The notes: generated by a model from the letters alone, not told the origin. DNA of 64,000 nucleotides from Massospora cicadina (GCA_022478985.1 JAKSZP010009250.1:62001-126000), one strand, 5' to 3'. Counted from the stretch's first letter, positions 1-10,889 are shown. Translations and numbers: made by a program.

Positions 1-660
1 GACAAATGTAGTATCAAACTATTATGCCGCACTTGGATGAAAACTCTACTATGCTGAAGTCAAAGAGGCCGTACTTCAAAAATTTGGAGGTCCATAAAGA
101 ATGTTACTCAGGAAATCAAAATTCATGAATATTAGCTCTAAGAAAGACAAGACTATTTGATGAATTTGTGGAATGATTCTATCATGAAGCTCTTGTTCTC
201 TTAAAGTGAAGGCCATAATTGATTTTGACGCCAAGATTGCATTACAACGTACAGTGAAACTCTATCAAAATTTGGCGAAAGCTTTATTGCCTGCTTTCAT
301 TCAAAACCTCGTGACATCTGAGTTGGTCAGTTATCTACACAGATGCTCACAAAACTATGGACACCTAATACTGGATACAGATTAGGACCTGTAGCACATG
401 CAGTGAAACCCTCAAAAGTACAAGAAAAATTTCAGCAATCTGCCTGTTAAAACCAAAAAATCAAAAACATGAAGGTACTATGCCCATTAAGCAAATCACT
501 TGATACAATTGCAATCATAAAGGGATATATGCCTCTAGATGCCACCAATGTAGCATCAATGTCACCTCATAGATAACTCGCAGAAGGAGGAAAAAGAGCA
601 AGCACACTAGAAGCAGGATGCTCTATTGTTCCAGAAACACCAGTCCCACATGATTGAATA
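1..660 (+). pseudogene. Element A gag remnant (capsid and zinc knuckle)
   Basis: This is a frame-broken Gag remnant. The capsid-like part (about 1-400) resembles those of the other copies in the window: a phrase like 'AVLQKFGG' followed by text on a short-range 'F(V)ERFYHEA' pattern, then 'DFDAKIALQ'. A retroviral-type zinc knuckle is at about 495-541. It keeps the spacing C-X2-C-X4-H-X4-C, but the first Cys codon is now TGA and the His position reads Ile. No intact reading frame remains. The N-terminal part of Gag lies beyond the window edge. Confidence 0.65.
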
Positions 661-854
661 GAGCATTTTAGCAAATGAAGGTTCCATGAATGTGCATGCG
701 GTAACCTGCTCTCAGAGAAAGGTTGTTATACCTAAAGCAGCTGAAGTAGTTGCTAAACCATATGTGTAGCAAATAGTAAAGAGTATCCCAGATGAAGGGC
801 TGAGTAGTACAGCAGATACTCCAAGTTTTAAGGGGGTGAACATAACCACGTAAA

Positions 855-1291
855 TTGACACTTATTAATGAATGTACTAGCATCGGAAATACTTTAAAGC
901 AAACTCCTAATTCTTTGGATTCCTCTAATATCCATTTAGTAAACTCTATTGATTCTTATCACTCTGAGTGCACTTGCGTTGCTATTCTGGTCAACAAAAT
1001 CAAAGTTGTAGCTATTATTGATAGCGGAGTGCCTGTAAATATTGTCTCCACTAAGCTGGTCAAAAGTTGAAAATTGCTCTTAATATTGACATTATCAAGG
1101 ATATGATACAGCGGGCTATTAATAGCACTATTAGTGAAGGAGCTTACAGCACCCTGCTGCTGCGATTTGGCGCACTAGTATTAACAGCACCAGGGATAGT
1201 GCTCCTCAATGCCAACTATGATACATTAATTGGAACTAGCTTTCTGCTCACCCCTGGATTTTTGTGCAATTTTAAAATAAAAAACTTGTGA
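855..1291 (+). pseudogene. Element A aspartic protease remnant
   Basis: Two overlapping short frames (855-1070 and 1067-1291) together cover the retropepsin-like protease that cleaves Gag-Pol. The active-site motif reads IIDSGVPVNIVS, so the catalytic Asp-Ser-Gly is retained. It is followed by the family-typical STKLVK segment and, further on, by 'TAPGIVLLNANYDTLIGTSFL', matching the flap and C-terminal part of the proteases in elements C, E, F and G. The frame changes once between the two halves at about 1068 and the frame stops at 1291, so this copy cannot make the polyprotein. Confidence 0.7.
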
Positions 1292-1859
1292 ATATTAGGA
1301 CATACACTCCTGATTTACTACAGCTGCACTAATATGAAGCCCACCAGCCATGGCTGGAACTTCATTAATATATTTTATGCTGATTTGATAACACCAATAA
1401 AATAAATTCAGAGGAGAAATCAAAGCTGACTATTGCCAACTGCCATAAATAAAAATCAAGGAATACCATTAAGAGTGAACAATGACATGACAATAGCTCC
1501 AGGCCAACTGGATATAAGTAGTGGGACCGCACTGAACATCCCAAAAGGCTTATCTGTAAAGGTTAGAACAACTTTAATCGTTATCAGGCGGAACTTAGTG
1601 TAGCACCTGGAATACTTATACCGGGGCATGGCGAAATTGATGTCCTAATTTCAAATTTGACCAATTAAGATATCAAGGTCAAAAAATATCAAGTGGTCGC
1701 CTTCTTATATCTGGGTTCAAAGGATGAATTAAGAGGGCTGTCAACTTTGGCAATTTATCGGAGTTTAGATTACCTACTGAGTGCATTGGGGAGCATGTTG
1801 TCGTTCCCTGATTCAAGTACTGAATTGTTGGAGCAATAAAAGGATGAAGCCCTGGAATT

Positions 1860-2760
1860 ATTTAAACGATAATCCAAAAATTCGTTGAAATTGACCAGGA
1901 TCTAGGTTGTGTGAAAGGAGTACATTATATTGTTGATACTGGGGATCATGCGCTTATTAGGATTTGGTCAATCAGGCATTCATGAGATAGCAATGAAGTG
2001 GTTTGGGAAGAGCTGGACAAGTTACTGAAGAGCAGAATGATCGTTACTTCAAAAAGCCCAGGGAAATCTAGTTTTAATTGTGAAAAAAAAGATAGCAGTA
2101 ATTGCATTGTAATTGAATTTTTTGTCACAACGCAATTACAGAGAAAGATTAATACCCGTTGCCCAGAATTTACAACACTTTGAACCATCTTGGAGGTTCT
2201 AAGTACTTTACCATGATGGATTTTATTTCTGGATACTGGCAAATTAAATTTTCCTAGAGAGAAGCAGGAGAAGTGCGCGATTATTGTGGCGCAAGATCTA
2301 TTACAACCAATATGCATGCCACAAGGGCTGTGTATTGCGCTGGCAACCTTTAAGTAAGAAATAGATACTATTATGGGGGATCTTACAGTATATTGTGTAC
2401 TGATATACCTGGATGGTATTAATGTCTTCTCACAGACATTTTCCAAACACCTGGAGCACCTTGAACAAGTGTTCAAATGATTGTTGAAAGACAAAGATGA
2501 AGATAAAATCTCAAAGAACCAATTCTTTAAAAAACATTGGAATATTTTGGATTTTACATTGATCTTGAAGGCTTGCGGCCTCAATATCAGAAGGTGGACA
2601 TGATAAGCAAGATGAAAGCTCTGAAAATTATGAGAGATATACATTTGTACCTTGGCATGGTGGGATACTATTGAAGGTTTATTGAAGGGTTTGTGACAAT
2701 TTTGGGGCCCTTATTCCACTTGCTGCAAGGAGAATTCGTTTTTATTGGGCTGCCAAATGC
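1860..2760 (+). pseudogene. Element A reverse transcriptase remnant
   Basis: This is a heavily broken reverse transcriptase. A fingers/palm stretch at about 2200-2340 shows 'MDFISGYWQI' and 'MPQGL', both Gypsy hallmarks. The catalytic box at 2406-2417 reads Tyr-Leu-Asp-Gly instead of Tyr-Leu-Asp-Asp, followed by INVFS as in the sister copies, so the second catalytic aspartate is lost. The thumb/connection ('YLGMVGYY') follows at about 2640. Several stops and frame changes separate these blocks. The copy is certainly dead. Confidence 0.75.
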
Positions 2761-2814
2761 CAGCAGGCCTTTGAGGCATTATAGGACACGCTAAGCATGG
2801 CACCTGTCCTCCAA

Positions 2815-3888
2815 TATTGAGATTTCAGAAAGAATTTTATTTTACAGATTGACGCCTTGTTGTCTACAATTGGGGGAGTGTTATCTAATATTAGGGATGA
2901 TGTGGAGGAGCATCTGGTCGCTTATTGCAGCAAGATGCTGAATAAGCATGAGCGTAATTACACAGACCCATAGTGATTTTTGGCCATATTCTAAGCTTGT
3001 AAACAATTTTAGGTGTACATTCGTGGCACCAAGTTTCAAGTAGTGATGGATCACAGTTTATTATGCTGAATCCATAACCTAAAGGAGCCTGAAAGTCATT
3101 TAGCCCGCTGTAATCTGAAATTACAGGTGTAAAATTACGAAATTATTCAAAAAGGTGGAGCAGCCCACCAGAATTTGGAAGGACAATCACAACTCCTGAT
3201 TGTGGCCGTTCTGAGCAACTTGGCGGATAAGCTCTATGAAAATGATCAATCAGAAGCTTAAGGATGAGTTGCCTGAAGTAAAGAAGGCTATCAAGAGAGC
3301 ATTAATGGACACTGAATATTGGGATAAGTGTTATAAGAGATCAAGCTCAATGGACAGCATATAATTTTTATAAAGCCTTATAAATGGATGGATATTATTA
3401 CCCAAGTGCACAAGACCGTTGGACGTGGAGGATTGACCAAAATACTGGAATCAATTCAACCCAAGTAGTACTGGGATTCAATGCAATCAAACATTCGAGA
3501 TGTGAACAAAAAACGCCATTTATGCCAAATCATAAAGCCTATGAAGTCAGATGTGAAATACCATTTAATTAAACCTGACAGGCTTGACATACTGTATTAA
3601 TTAATATTATCAGCTTCTTGTCTGTGAGTATCTTGGGCATTAGATACATCATTGTTGCTATCAACCATCTGGCAAAATGTATGGAAGTGAAGGAAATATT
3701 AGTTGGTGGGGCCTTGACGACTTTCAAGTTCATCAAAGACTATATCATCTACAAGCACGGATTTCCTCAATAGATCCTGATGGACAATGGAACGGATTTT
3801 ACTGCACAGATAATGTAACTCTTGAATGAGTTGATATCTATTAAAGCATTGTTGTTGACACTATACCACCAATGAGACTAATGGTATG
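2815..3888 (+). pseudogene. Element A RNase H and first part of integrase
   Basis: RNase H sequence is recognisable at about 2820-3130 in several frames. The integrase core starts near 3630 with '[12 protein letters not shown]', and 'DNGTDFTAQI' at about 3780 carries the second catalytic Asp. The reading then reaches a block reading Glu-Thr-Asn-Gly just before 3884, where element D has inserted. The expected next residues (VEQVNGTL) occur at 21667. Stops are frequent. The integrase would have inserted element cDNA into the host chromosome. Confidence 0.75.
3884..3888. repeat. Target site duplication of element D, left copy (GTATG)
   Basis: GTATG lies directly before the TGTCACAACTGG start of the left LTR and is repeated at 21664-21668 directly after the right LTR. 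Five-base duplications are normal for Ty3/Gypsy integration. Confidence 0.9.
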
Positions 3889-4509
3889 TGTCACAACTGG
3901 GTTCGCGCCAATGTTCCACAAAGAAATTGGGAAGTAAGGGCTTCATAGCTGACCATACTAGGGACCAGCCTGCCGGAGCCAATCTCTAAACCCATCCTCC
4001 AAGTTTTGTCATTGCCACATGTTCTCAGAGCACTGTCCACATGCTGCAGAAGAGTATCCAGATCCATGCCAATGCCACGCCAAGCTCGCCAATGGAGCTC
4101 ATGTCTTTGATCCAAAATATTATTTAAAATAAAATATTATTTTCTTATATGCAAGCAATTCTTTATCTAATTTTTGGGGGTTTCATAGAAGATTTAACTG
4201 GCCATTAAGGCCAGCCCATCCACAAATAAATAGTACTTTGTCAGTCTTAAATAAGCTTTCTCCTATGCCAGGCTCTTCCAAACTGTCCAGCACATCATAT
4301 ACAAAGATTCCCCATCCCACTGAATTATTGTCCACGCCACTCATAAGTCCAACGTCATATCAACTTGGATGCATTTCAACTTTGGACAGCTGAATTTCCC
4401 TCAAACTGATTCCCTCAAATTTGAGTTTCTTCCTATAAATCCAATATTTGGATCCAGTACTGACTGATCCAAAGCAGTGTAATGATCAGGCGCCACATGA
4501 TCTGTTACA
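3889..4509 (-). repeat. Element D LTR, left copy (3' LTR)
   Basis: This 621-bp repeat starts TGTCACAACTGG and ends CTGTTACA on the plus strand. It aligns end to end with 21043-21663. Over the first 150 bases I see roughly one difference in ten by eye. On the minus strand it begins TGTAACAG. Confidence 0.9.
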
Positions 4510-4521
4510 TCACCCCCCTGT
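4510..4521 (-). other. Polypurine tract of element D
   Basis: On the minus strand this reads CAGGGGGGTGA, directly before the 3' LTR. It would prime plus-strand DNA synthesis during reverse transcription. Confidence 0.6.
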
Positions 4522-4883
4522 GAAACTCAGAATTCTTGGACCATCTACATGCACTGAGCACCATCTTCTCCCATTTTGCCACGCTGACTCCTCCTCCAGA
4601 TAACCTTTCCACTTTACTCAGACATGTGGCTAGCCCTTCACCTATCTCCCAAGCTCTGGATCTAGTGCTTTTTGTTGATCCACCTGTTGCTTCTGGTGGG
4701 CCATCACCTGCTCTAAACTTACCCATAGCTTTTCCTTGGTATCTTTCAGGTCACTCACCATCTCATCCGCCTCCCAGTACACTCCATCCACAGCTCCTCC
4801 AGATGCTCTTCATGGATCCGCCTGTTGCTTCTGCTGGTCACTGCCCACACTGTACTTCTCCATTGATTTCCCTAGAGAATCAC
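4510..4883 (-). other. Element D internal region, left piece
   Basis: This 374-bp piece lies between the D LTR and the B insertion. The minus strand starts (next to the LTR) with the purine tract at 4510-4521. The plus strand holds an open frame from 4536, continuing to 4964 in B, that is Pro/Ser-rich and contains a near-duplicated phrase (DPPVASGG and DPPVASAG) about 135 bases apart, so the region contains an internal tandem duplication. A third unit resumes after B at 20791. The minus strand of 4505-4726 is also open. I cannot tell whether either frame is translated. Confidence 0.6.
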
Positions 4884-5222
4884 TGTCAGGATTTTGCTGA
4901 ATCCTCTTTTCTACAAAAACTCCACTCTATCGATTCACCCAGCATCATTGGAAGGAGAGAGTAATATATCTCAATATATCAAGGAAAATGATCAATCTCA
5001 TCCCAATCAATTGATTGAAGATTCGATTGCATAGAGATTAATTCGCTCTGATAGATTATGAGCTGTTATGAAGCCTATAAATATCCCCTCCTTACAATAA
5101 TGAAAATTATGGTCAAATTATAACCTGTATTTTCATTTAAATTTATCGCTTTTTTGGAGAATCTGCTCAGTGTACCTTCAAGAGAAAACCTGCCTAATTG
5201 GAATTGTAATTCAAATCTTCCA
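4884..5222 (+). repeat. Element B 5' LTR
   Basis: It starts TGTCAGGATTTTGC and ends CTTCCA, 339 bp. A TATA-like CCTATAAATATCCCC lies at about 5077-5091. It matches 10890-10947 joined to 20511-20790. Confidence 0.88.
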
Positions 5223-5225
5223 AAC

Positions 5226-5243
5226 TGGTGCTTACTACAGGGC
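5226..5243 (+). other. Primer binding site of element B
   Basis: TGGTGCTTACTACAGGG begins three bases after the 5' LTR. Elements C, E and F have TGGTGCTCACTACAGGG at the same place, so B and that family probably use the same tRNA, whose 3' end would be TGAGCACCA or close to it. I do not name the tRNA. Confidence 0.75.
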
Positions 5244-5244
5244 A

Positions 5245-6590
5245 CTCTGAGTTATGCACTAGTGAAAATGTCGATCACTACCAAGGATTCTCATTTTTTG
5301 CCTGAAGAAGCTCAGGACCATGAGCAAGGACATATACTACGATGGGTTTGTTTATCTGAAACCCAAATTCCAAGATTACCCTCCACGTTGGAATTTCGTG
5401 CCAACTTGGAATTTTATGGTCCTAACTTAAGCTTTACCTCAGACTTCCAAATACCACCTGAGGTTTTACAAAAGTTATCAATCAACTGCTTGAAGGTGCC
5501 TTAATCCCTGGAATCCGTTCTACCTGATCTCAATCTAATGCTGTACCCTCTATCTTGTGGGAAGTGTTGCAAAGCTCCCAAATGCCAGGAATTGGCCCTG
5601 AGAAATACTTGTACCTGCTCGTACACACAACCTTATACCATTTATTACCTGTAGTGGGAAATGCACCATCAAGGGATGCTAAATTTACTAGAAGGACTTC
5701 AATCCTTAAATAATCATGTTTCCAAATTTTTCAAGTCTGCCTCTGAGTTTAGCCAAGATAATTGCAAGGCCATTATTAGTAATCAAACCCTTCTCAACGA
5801 AATTCATCAACAGCTTATTCAGCTCAATATTAGGATGTCTGGTTTTGTTGATAAACAGACACAAAGCGAGTTCAGGAGATTCAGAGAGAATGGAGAGAGG
5901 GTCTTTCCAAATCTCTGAGCACAATCAATCAATTCAGGAAGTTAGAACCCATCTCATTCAATTGGAGCAGCTGTTATCAGGAATTTAATTCTGGGTCATT
6001 GAGGTAGAGAAAACCGCTGGAGCTATGGGTCCTCCAGGGGTTGAATGACCTCATGGGCCACCTGGGGGTGAAGGACCACGTGGACCACCCAGGAATGTAG
6101 GGCCTCATGGACCGCCAGGTGTGGAAGGACCTTGGGGGCCTCCGGGTGCAATGGGAATTCTGGACCCCTTCAACAAATTGACTTTCTTTTAAGTATGATG
6201 AATCGCTTGCATGAACAATTCTATAAATTGGCCAAGGAGTGTAACTTAACCCCAATGGGGTACAAATTGATCCCCTCTTGTCACTTCAGTCTTTATCTGA
6301 TAAGTTGATCAATTTGGGTAAATGGGCAAAGGACACCAATATCCTGCTCCATGCTTGTGAATCTAAAGGAGAAAGGCTCCAAGCGAAGATTAAAACTCTG
6401 GAACTCAAGTTTAATGCCCAGCAGGAACAGATTTTTGAGCTATCTCGCTGATTAGGTGAGAAAATGGGGCTTGCTGATCTGAACTGTCAGATTAGTAAAA
6501 TTTTTACTGAAGCCGCTGGTCCTTATCCTCAATTTTCTTCTCAAGCGTTGGACTTTAACTCTTATGTTTCCACTTAATTAGAACAACCTG
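5245..6590 (+). pseudogene. Element B Gag N-terminal part with coiled coil and collagen-like block
   Basis: This is the leader and N-terminal Gag of element B, frame-broken. Open stretches run 5245-5504, 5661-5918 (Leu/Asn/Gln-rich, coiled-coil-like, with heptad-like QLIQLNIRMSG), and then in another frame to 5988. A Gly-X-Y block follows at 6028-6153, then a further coiled-coil-like segment at about 6190-6470 (Lys/Glu/Leu/Gln-rich). A coiled coil before and after a collagen-like rod would suit a trimerising structural protein. Stops are at 5986, 6043 and 6181. The homology to a known Gag is by position only (between primer site and capsid). Confidence 0.6.
6028..6153 (+). repeat. Collagen-like Gly-X-Y repeat in element B Gag
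   Basis: There are 42 codons in one frame reading as 14 consecutive three-residue units. Twelve of the 14 start with Gly, and Pro-Pro is the commonest pair (GPP, GPPG, GPR, GPH, GPW, GVE, GAM). The two exceptions are a TGA codon (likely former CGA or GGA) and an Arg codon AGG (likely former GGG). Gly at every third position with Pro in X and Y is the signature of a collagen triple helix. The DNA repeat unit is about 36-42 bp and imperfect. Confidence 0.8.
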
Positions 6591-6599
6591 GAGTACATG

Positions 6600-7425
6600 T
6601 CTTGACCATTAATGCCCAATGAGTTTCAAGCCAGTATTCAAGGACAAATACTCACCAGGGGAAGGCAGCATTATCTACTTTCACTATCTTTATGAAAAAG
6701 CATTAAGTGAGGCCATGGATCACCAAAAGATGAATTACTTGCCAAATTGCCTTAAAAGTTTTTCTCAGGATATCATGGTACCCCACTTAATGACTTGCTC
6801 TACCTGGTCTCAGGTGAAGGAAGCGTTAATCAAAGAATTTGGGATTGAGTAAACTCTATCCTCTCAAAAACAGGCTTTTATGGGTATACAGCCCCACTGA
6901 AACGAGTCTATCAAAGACTTTGCTCATCCGTTCTATTTGGAAGCTCAGACTCTAGTGGCTTGTGGTCAGTTAAATTTGGATGATGCGATTACAGCAGTTA
7001 TGTCAGCTTTTTCTTCTAGAACGCAAATGCAAGTCTATTTAAACAGTGTAAAAAAGAATTTATGAAGTATCTTGGACATTAAGGAGTCCTTATTGGAATT
7101 GCCTCCTCAATTCTCTGAAAAACCCTGAGTTTATGAGTCTCCTAGACCTAGTCGCCCCAAAGTTTATGCTATGCCTGAAAATACTAGGGCAGTCCAGTGT
7201 AACCACTGTCATCGATATTTTCATACTGTGGATCCTTGTTTCAAAAGGAAGCGGATGAAAAGAAGAAAAGGGATAAAACCAATAAGATTCTCCACCTCAA
7301 AAATGATGAATGCGCAGCAAGAACATCAAAGCCCAGTCAAGTATAATAAAGATAAACATTCTTCTTATTCAATGCCCTCCTTGAGCTTTATCCTCGCAAT
7401 CTGGAAGCACCATTACTTGTATTGA
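6600..7425 (+). pseudogene. Element B Gag capsid and zinc knuckle
   Basis: Capsid-like frames run 6619-6852 (phrases 'YFHYLYEKALSEAMDHQKMNYL', 'WSQVKEALIKEFG') and then, past a stop at about 6850, 'NESIKDFAHPFYLEAQTLVACGQLNLDDA' to about 7130. The order matches the Ty3 capsid of sister copies. At 7198-7239 a CNHC-HRYF-H-TVDP-C knuckle keeps all four zinc ligands (C-X2-C-X4-H-X4-C) and is followed by a Lys/Arg-rich tail (KRKRMKRRKG), which fits RNA binding. Single stops separate the pieces, so Gag would not be made whole. Confidence 0.75.
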
Positions 7426-7432
7426 ATTCAGA

Positions 7433-7726
7433 GTGAATCAAGTAAATGCCAAAGCTGTCATAGATATGGGATCTCCAGTGAATGTTGTTTCATCAAAATT
7501 TATCAAGCGGATCAAATTAACTCTAAATATTTCTCACTTTGAAGAATATGGCACGGCTGGACCCCAGATTACTTGGTCAATTGGATCTTTTTTGTCCCTT
7601 CCTCTGAAAATTGGGAAATTAACTTTTACAATCCTTGCCATTGTACTCAATAATTTGAGTTATGACCTACTTTTGAGGACCCAATTTTTACAAGAATTTG
7701 ATGATATCATCAATTACCCCAACTAA
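7433..7726 (+). pseudogene. Element B aspartic protease
   Basis: This 97-codon open frame covers a retropepsin-like domain. The active-site triplet region reads VIDMGSPVNVVS: the catalytic Asp and Gly are kept but the usual Ser/Thr between them is Met, which would impair catalysis. The downstream half has 'EEYGTAGPQ' and 'AIVLNNLSYDLLLRTQFL', matching the fold core of the other copies. It sits between the Gag tail and RT, as expected. Confidence 0.75.
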
Positions 7727-8281
7727 TCGTTGTCTCTTGGGGTATAGAGTTCCCTTACTTTTATCTGATCATGCTTCTACCTGATGTCAGTTATGTCTGC
7801 TAGAAGGAATCAAAGGTTTTATTCACTTCAATATCACGTTGGAGATTCTTATGTAAAATTAATCCCTACATCGGCTGATAATGAAGAGGGGATTCCTATT
7901 TTCTCCCCTAAAAACTTAGTTATTCTGCCAAAATCACGGGTAATTGTTAATAATTCTTTGTATTTTTTGATTCCCAAAGGACATTTGTTACAAGTTCAAG
8001 GAATTTTAAACCCTTCTGCTAAAGAACTCTTGCCTTGTCCTGGAGTATTGGATTATGCTTATTCAGGATAATTATCTATCTTACTGGCGAACCTTACCAA
8101 TGAGCCAAAGTTGGTAGATCAAGAGCATCCAATTGCTTATGTAAAGTCATTGCCATTATCTCGGATTTATGATGTTAAATCCTTTGGAAACCTACAAGAT
8201 TTTGGCTTAGGAAGTGATCAGTAAATCCTTACTGTGGGTCCTGCTATCAGGAAACATCTCACTAGTGAACAGGATTAATAA

Positions 8282-9225
8282 GTGCTTCAATGGTTAGATG
8301 AATATTCTGACATTTTTGCAAAGCATAATTACATTTTTGGGAAGATGAAAGGAGTAATGCACTCCATTGAAACTGGCGATCACCTTCCTATCTGTGCAAA
8401 GCCCTATTGTAAGCCTAAAGTAGAAGAAGCCCAGTTTACTAAAGAGCTGCATCAATTGTTGAAGGCTGGATTGTTGAAACCCTCTGATAGTCCTTGGGCA
8501 TCTCCATTGCTATTGGTTAAGAAGAAAGATTGTTCCTACCGAGTGGTTATGGATTATTGCAGACTGAACGCTATAACTCGATGAGATTGTTATATCTTAC
8601 CTAGGATCAATGCTTCTCTTAGGTTGTAATCTGGATCCACCTATTTTTCGGCCATGGACTTAGCCAGTGGATACTGGCAAATCGAGTTATCACCAGAAGA
8701 CCATGCCAAGTGTGCCCTGATATTGAGTGAAGGTTTGTTTGAACCAACTCATATGCCTCAAGGATTTAGAAATGCCCCAGCCACTTTCCAAAGAGCTATG
8801 GATGGTATGTTACTGGACCTAAAGCTTACTTGTGTTCTGGTATAATTTTGATGATATTAAGTAATTTTCAAAACATTTACTGAGCATTTGGATCACCTAA
8901 AAGAAGTTTTAAGACGAATTTGAAGCTCTTCCTTAAAACTCAAACTCTCCAATTGTTCAATCTTGCAAAACGAAATGAACTTCTTAGGAGATCAGGTCTC
9001 AGCTAAAAGGATTTGACCCCTCACAGATAAAATTCAAGCCATCCAACGAATGCCTCCTCCCACTTCTATATGGGATATTCAAGTCTTTCTCGGCATGGTG
9101 GGGTATTACCAGAAATTTATACCCAACTTTGCTGATATGGATGAACCCTTATTTCACCTGTTGCAGAAAGGAGTGCCCTTCAAATGGGGTTCAGCTCAAG
9201 AACAATAATTCAATTCTCTGCGTGC
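8282..9225 (+). pseudogene. Element B reverse transcriptase
   Basis: Frames at 8282-8584 and 8654-8845 give the fingers and palm: 'AGLLKPSDSPWASPLLLVKKKD', 'YRVVMDYCRLN', 'MDLASGYWQIELS', 'MPQGFRNAPATFQRAMD'. These are textbook Gypsy blocks. The catalytic box at 8841-8855 reads Tyr-Asn-Phe-Asp-Asp with a frame change just before it, so a codon insertion or indel has broken the YxDD box. The thumb part ('FLGMVGYYQKFIPNFADM') follows at about 9090 in another frame. Only a handful of lesions separate it from intact, so B is one of the better-preserved RTs here. Confidence 0.85.
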
Positions 9226-9229
9226 TGCC

Positions 9230-9646
9230 TTGACCAAGGCACCTGTTATAATTCATCCCCAATTTGACAAGCCTTTCTTTTTACATACTGATGCAAGCAA
9301 TGTCACTATTGGGGCTATCTATTCCAGTGTGATGAAGAGAAGAATGATCATCCTGTCGCTTTCTATAGGAAAAACTTTGTTTGAGGCTGAACGGAATCAC
9401 AGTGTCACTGAGCAGGAGTGTTTGGCTGTAATTCTAGAAATCAAGCACTTCCGTCCCTTCTTATATGGTAACTATTTCACTGTTATTACCAACCATTATT
9501 CTTTAGGATGGTTGCAGAACATGAAGGATACTGATGGGAGGTTGGCCCATTGGGCTTTAAAGTTGCAAAATTATAATTTGCCATTGTTCACTGCTCGGGT
9601 GCTCAACATCAAAATGCTGATGGGCTGTCCTGATTGCCTATTCTGA
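9230..9646 (+). pseudogene. Element B RNase H
   Basis: This 138-codon frame carries the Gypsy RNase H. The first catalytic Asp is in 'LHTDASN' and the Glu in 'TEQECLAVI'. The later Asp is replaced in 'VITNHYSLGWLQ' (usual TDH), so one catalytic acid is Asn. It would degrade the RNA strand of the RNA-DNA hybrid. It follows RT and leads to integrase with a short tether. Confidence 0.82.
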
Positions 9647-9689
9647 CCTTAGAACTAGAAAAAGAAGAAAGCTTATGTAATTTTATCAG

Positions 9690-10704
9690 ATGATCTGAGT
9701 TGTGGGATTGAGAAACTGAAGAGGATTGAGCCTTTTTAAAATCAATTACTAAAGATACTATGATTCAGGATGGAGCTTTGTATAAGAAAGTCAAATTCAA
9801 GTGGTTGCCCTTTCTGCATCCCAACTCTAGATTTCACGCTGTGATAGAAGGTCATGAACAAGTCAGTCATAGTGGCTTAGAGAAGAATTAAGAATGGTTG
9901 AAGACTCGATACTATTGAAACAACATGACTGAATTCATTTGAGAGACCCTTGACTAATGTCTATTTGTAAACGCCATGGAACTACTAACCCTAATTCAAC
10001 ATCAAGTTATTCCTCCAACTAAAGCATTTGAGGTGGTCAGTATTGACGTTGTAGGTCCTTTTCTGCGGGAATTGCAAGGTCATCAGTATACTATTATGGC
10101 TGTTTACCACTTAACTAAATGGGTTGAGGCCATTTCCATTGCTACCCCCTCAGCTAAGACTACAGCGCTATTCCTATACCAGCATATCATTTCTCAACAT
10201 GGGTGTCCCAAGGTCCTTATGTCAATTAATGAAACCAACTTCACCTCGCAACTTATTCAAGAGTTATTTAAATTATTTAACACTGCTCAGCGATTTGTTG
10301 TCCCGTATAATCCATCTACAAACAGGGCCATTGAATTAGTTAATGGAACCATAGCCTTGATTCTAAGGAAGATGGCCTCCACTGACCTAACTTGGTGGAA
10401 TTTTTATTTGTCTAGTGCCTTGTTTGCTTATTGGATAAGCTATCATCATATTATCAAGATGTCGCCTTTTAAGTGTATATATGGCCAGGATTCTTCAGTC
10501 CCTTCTAGTGTTCAGACAATCCTTGAGGAAAGCATTTCAGAAAATTCTGATTTAATTATGAGGAATCTGGCCAATGAGTTTATTTGTCTTCAAGCTCAAG
10601 AAATGAAATTGATTGAAACAACCACTCAAAAAGAGACTCAAAGAAACAATCAAAATAAACATGCCTTACATGAATACCAGATTGGGGATTACGTTATGTA
10701 CTAA
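9690..10704 (+). pseudogene. Element B integrase
   Basis: The zinc-binding N-terminal part is broken (about 9770-9960). The core is open for 242 codons from 9976. The first catalytic Asp is in 'VVSIDVVGP'. The second should be in 'SDNGTNFTS' but reads 'SINETNFTS', so the Asp is lost. The Glu survives in 'AIELVNGT'. The C-terminal part ends with 'YQIGDYVMY', the usual start of the integrase DNA-binding tail, then stops at 10704. No antisense module follows: the polypurine tract is less than 200 bp away. Confidence 0.85.
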
Positions 10705-10879
10705 CACTTGCGGCCTGGTAAGCAAACTGAAAAGTTAGGAACTAATTGGTCTGCTCCCTATCGAGTTATATTTTGAAAAGGATTAGAGTATACAATTGTT
10801 CAGGTTGATACTGTTAATAGTGATAAATTGTATTCATCATAGGTTTTTAAATACTCATCCTCCACCATGATCAAATCTT

Positions 10880-10889
10880 GAGGGGGAAA
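10880..10889 (+). other. Polypurine tract of element B
   Basis: GAGGGGGAAA directly precedes the TGATGGG start of the 3' LTR. Confidence 0.8.

Larger units (their letters stand above)
1..3888 (+). mobile_element. Element A, left part: decayed Ty3/Gypsy gag-pol
   Basis: This is the left part of a plus-strand Ty3/Gypsy element whose 5' LTR lies outside the window. Domains run in the usual Gypsy order: capsid remnant, zinc knuckle, protease, reverse transcriptase, RNase H, integrase. Stops and frameshifts occur throughout. The sequence stops inside the integrase core at the GTATG duplicated by element D and resumes at 21664 with the next integrase residues, so the two parts were once contiguous. 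Having integrase after RNase H places it in Gypsy rather than Copia. Confidence 0.85.

Noticed and set aside
1946..2644. 232-codon open frame on the minus strand inside element A
   Set aside because: It lies exactly opposite the RT palm with its YLDG box on the plus strand, and the minus-strand text has no counterpart in the other RT copies. It is a shadow frame.
4536..4964. 142-codon Pro/Ser-rich plus-strand frame as a host gene
   Set aside because: It spans the border between element D and the 5' LTR of B (4884), so it cannot be an ancestral gene. Its start lies in D internal sequence.
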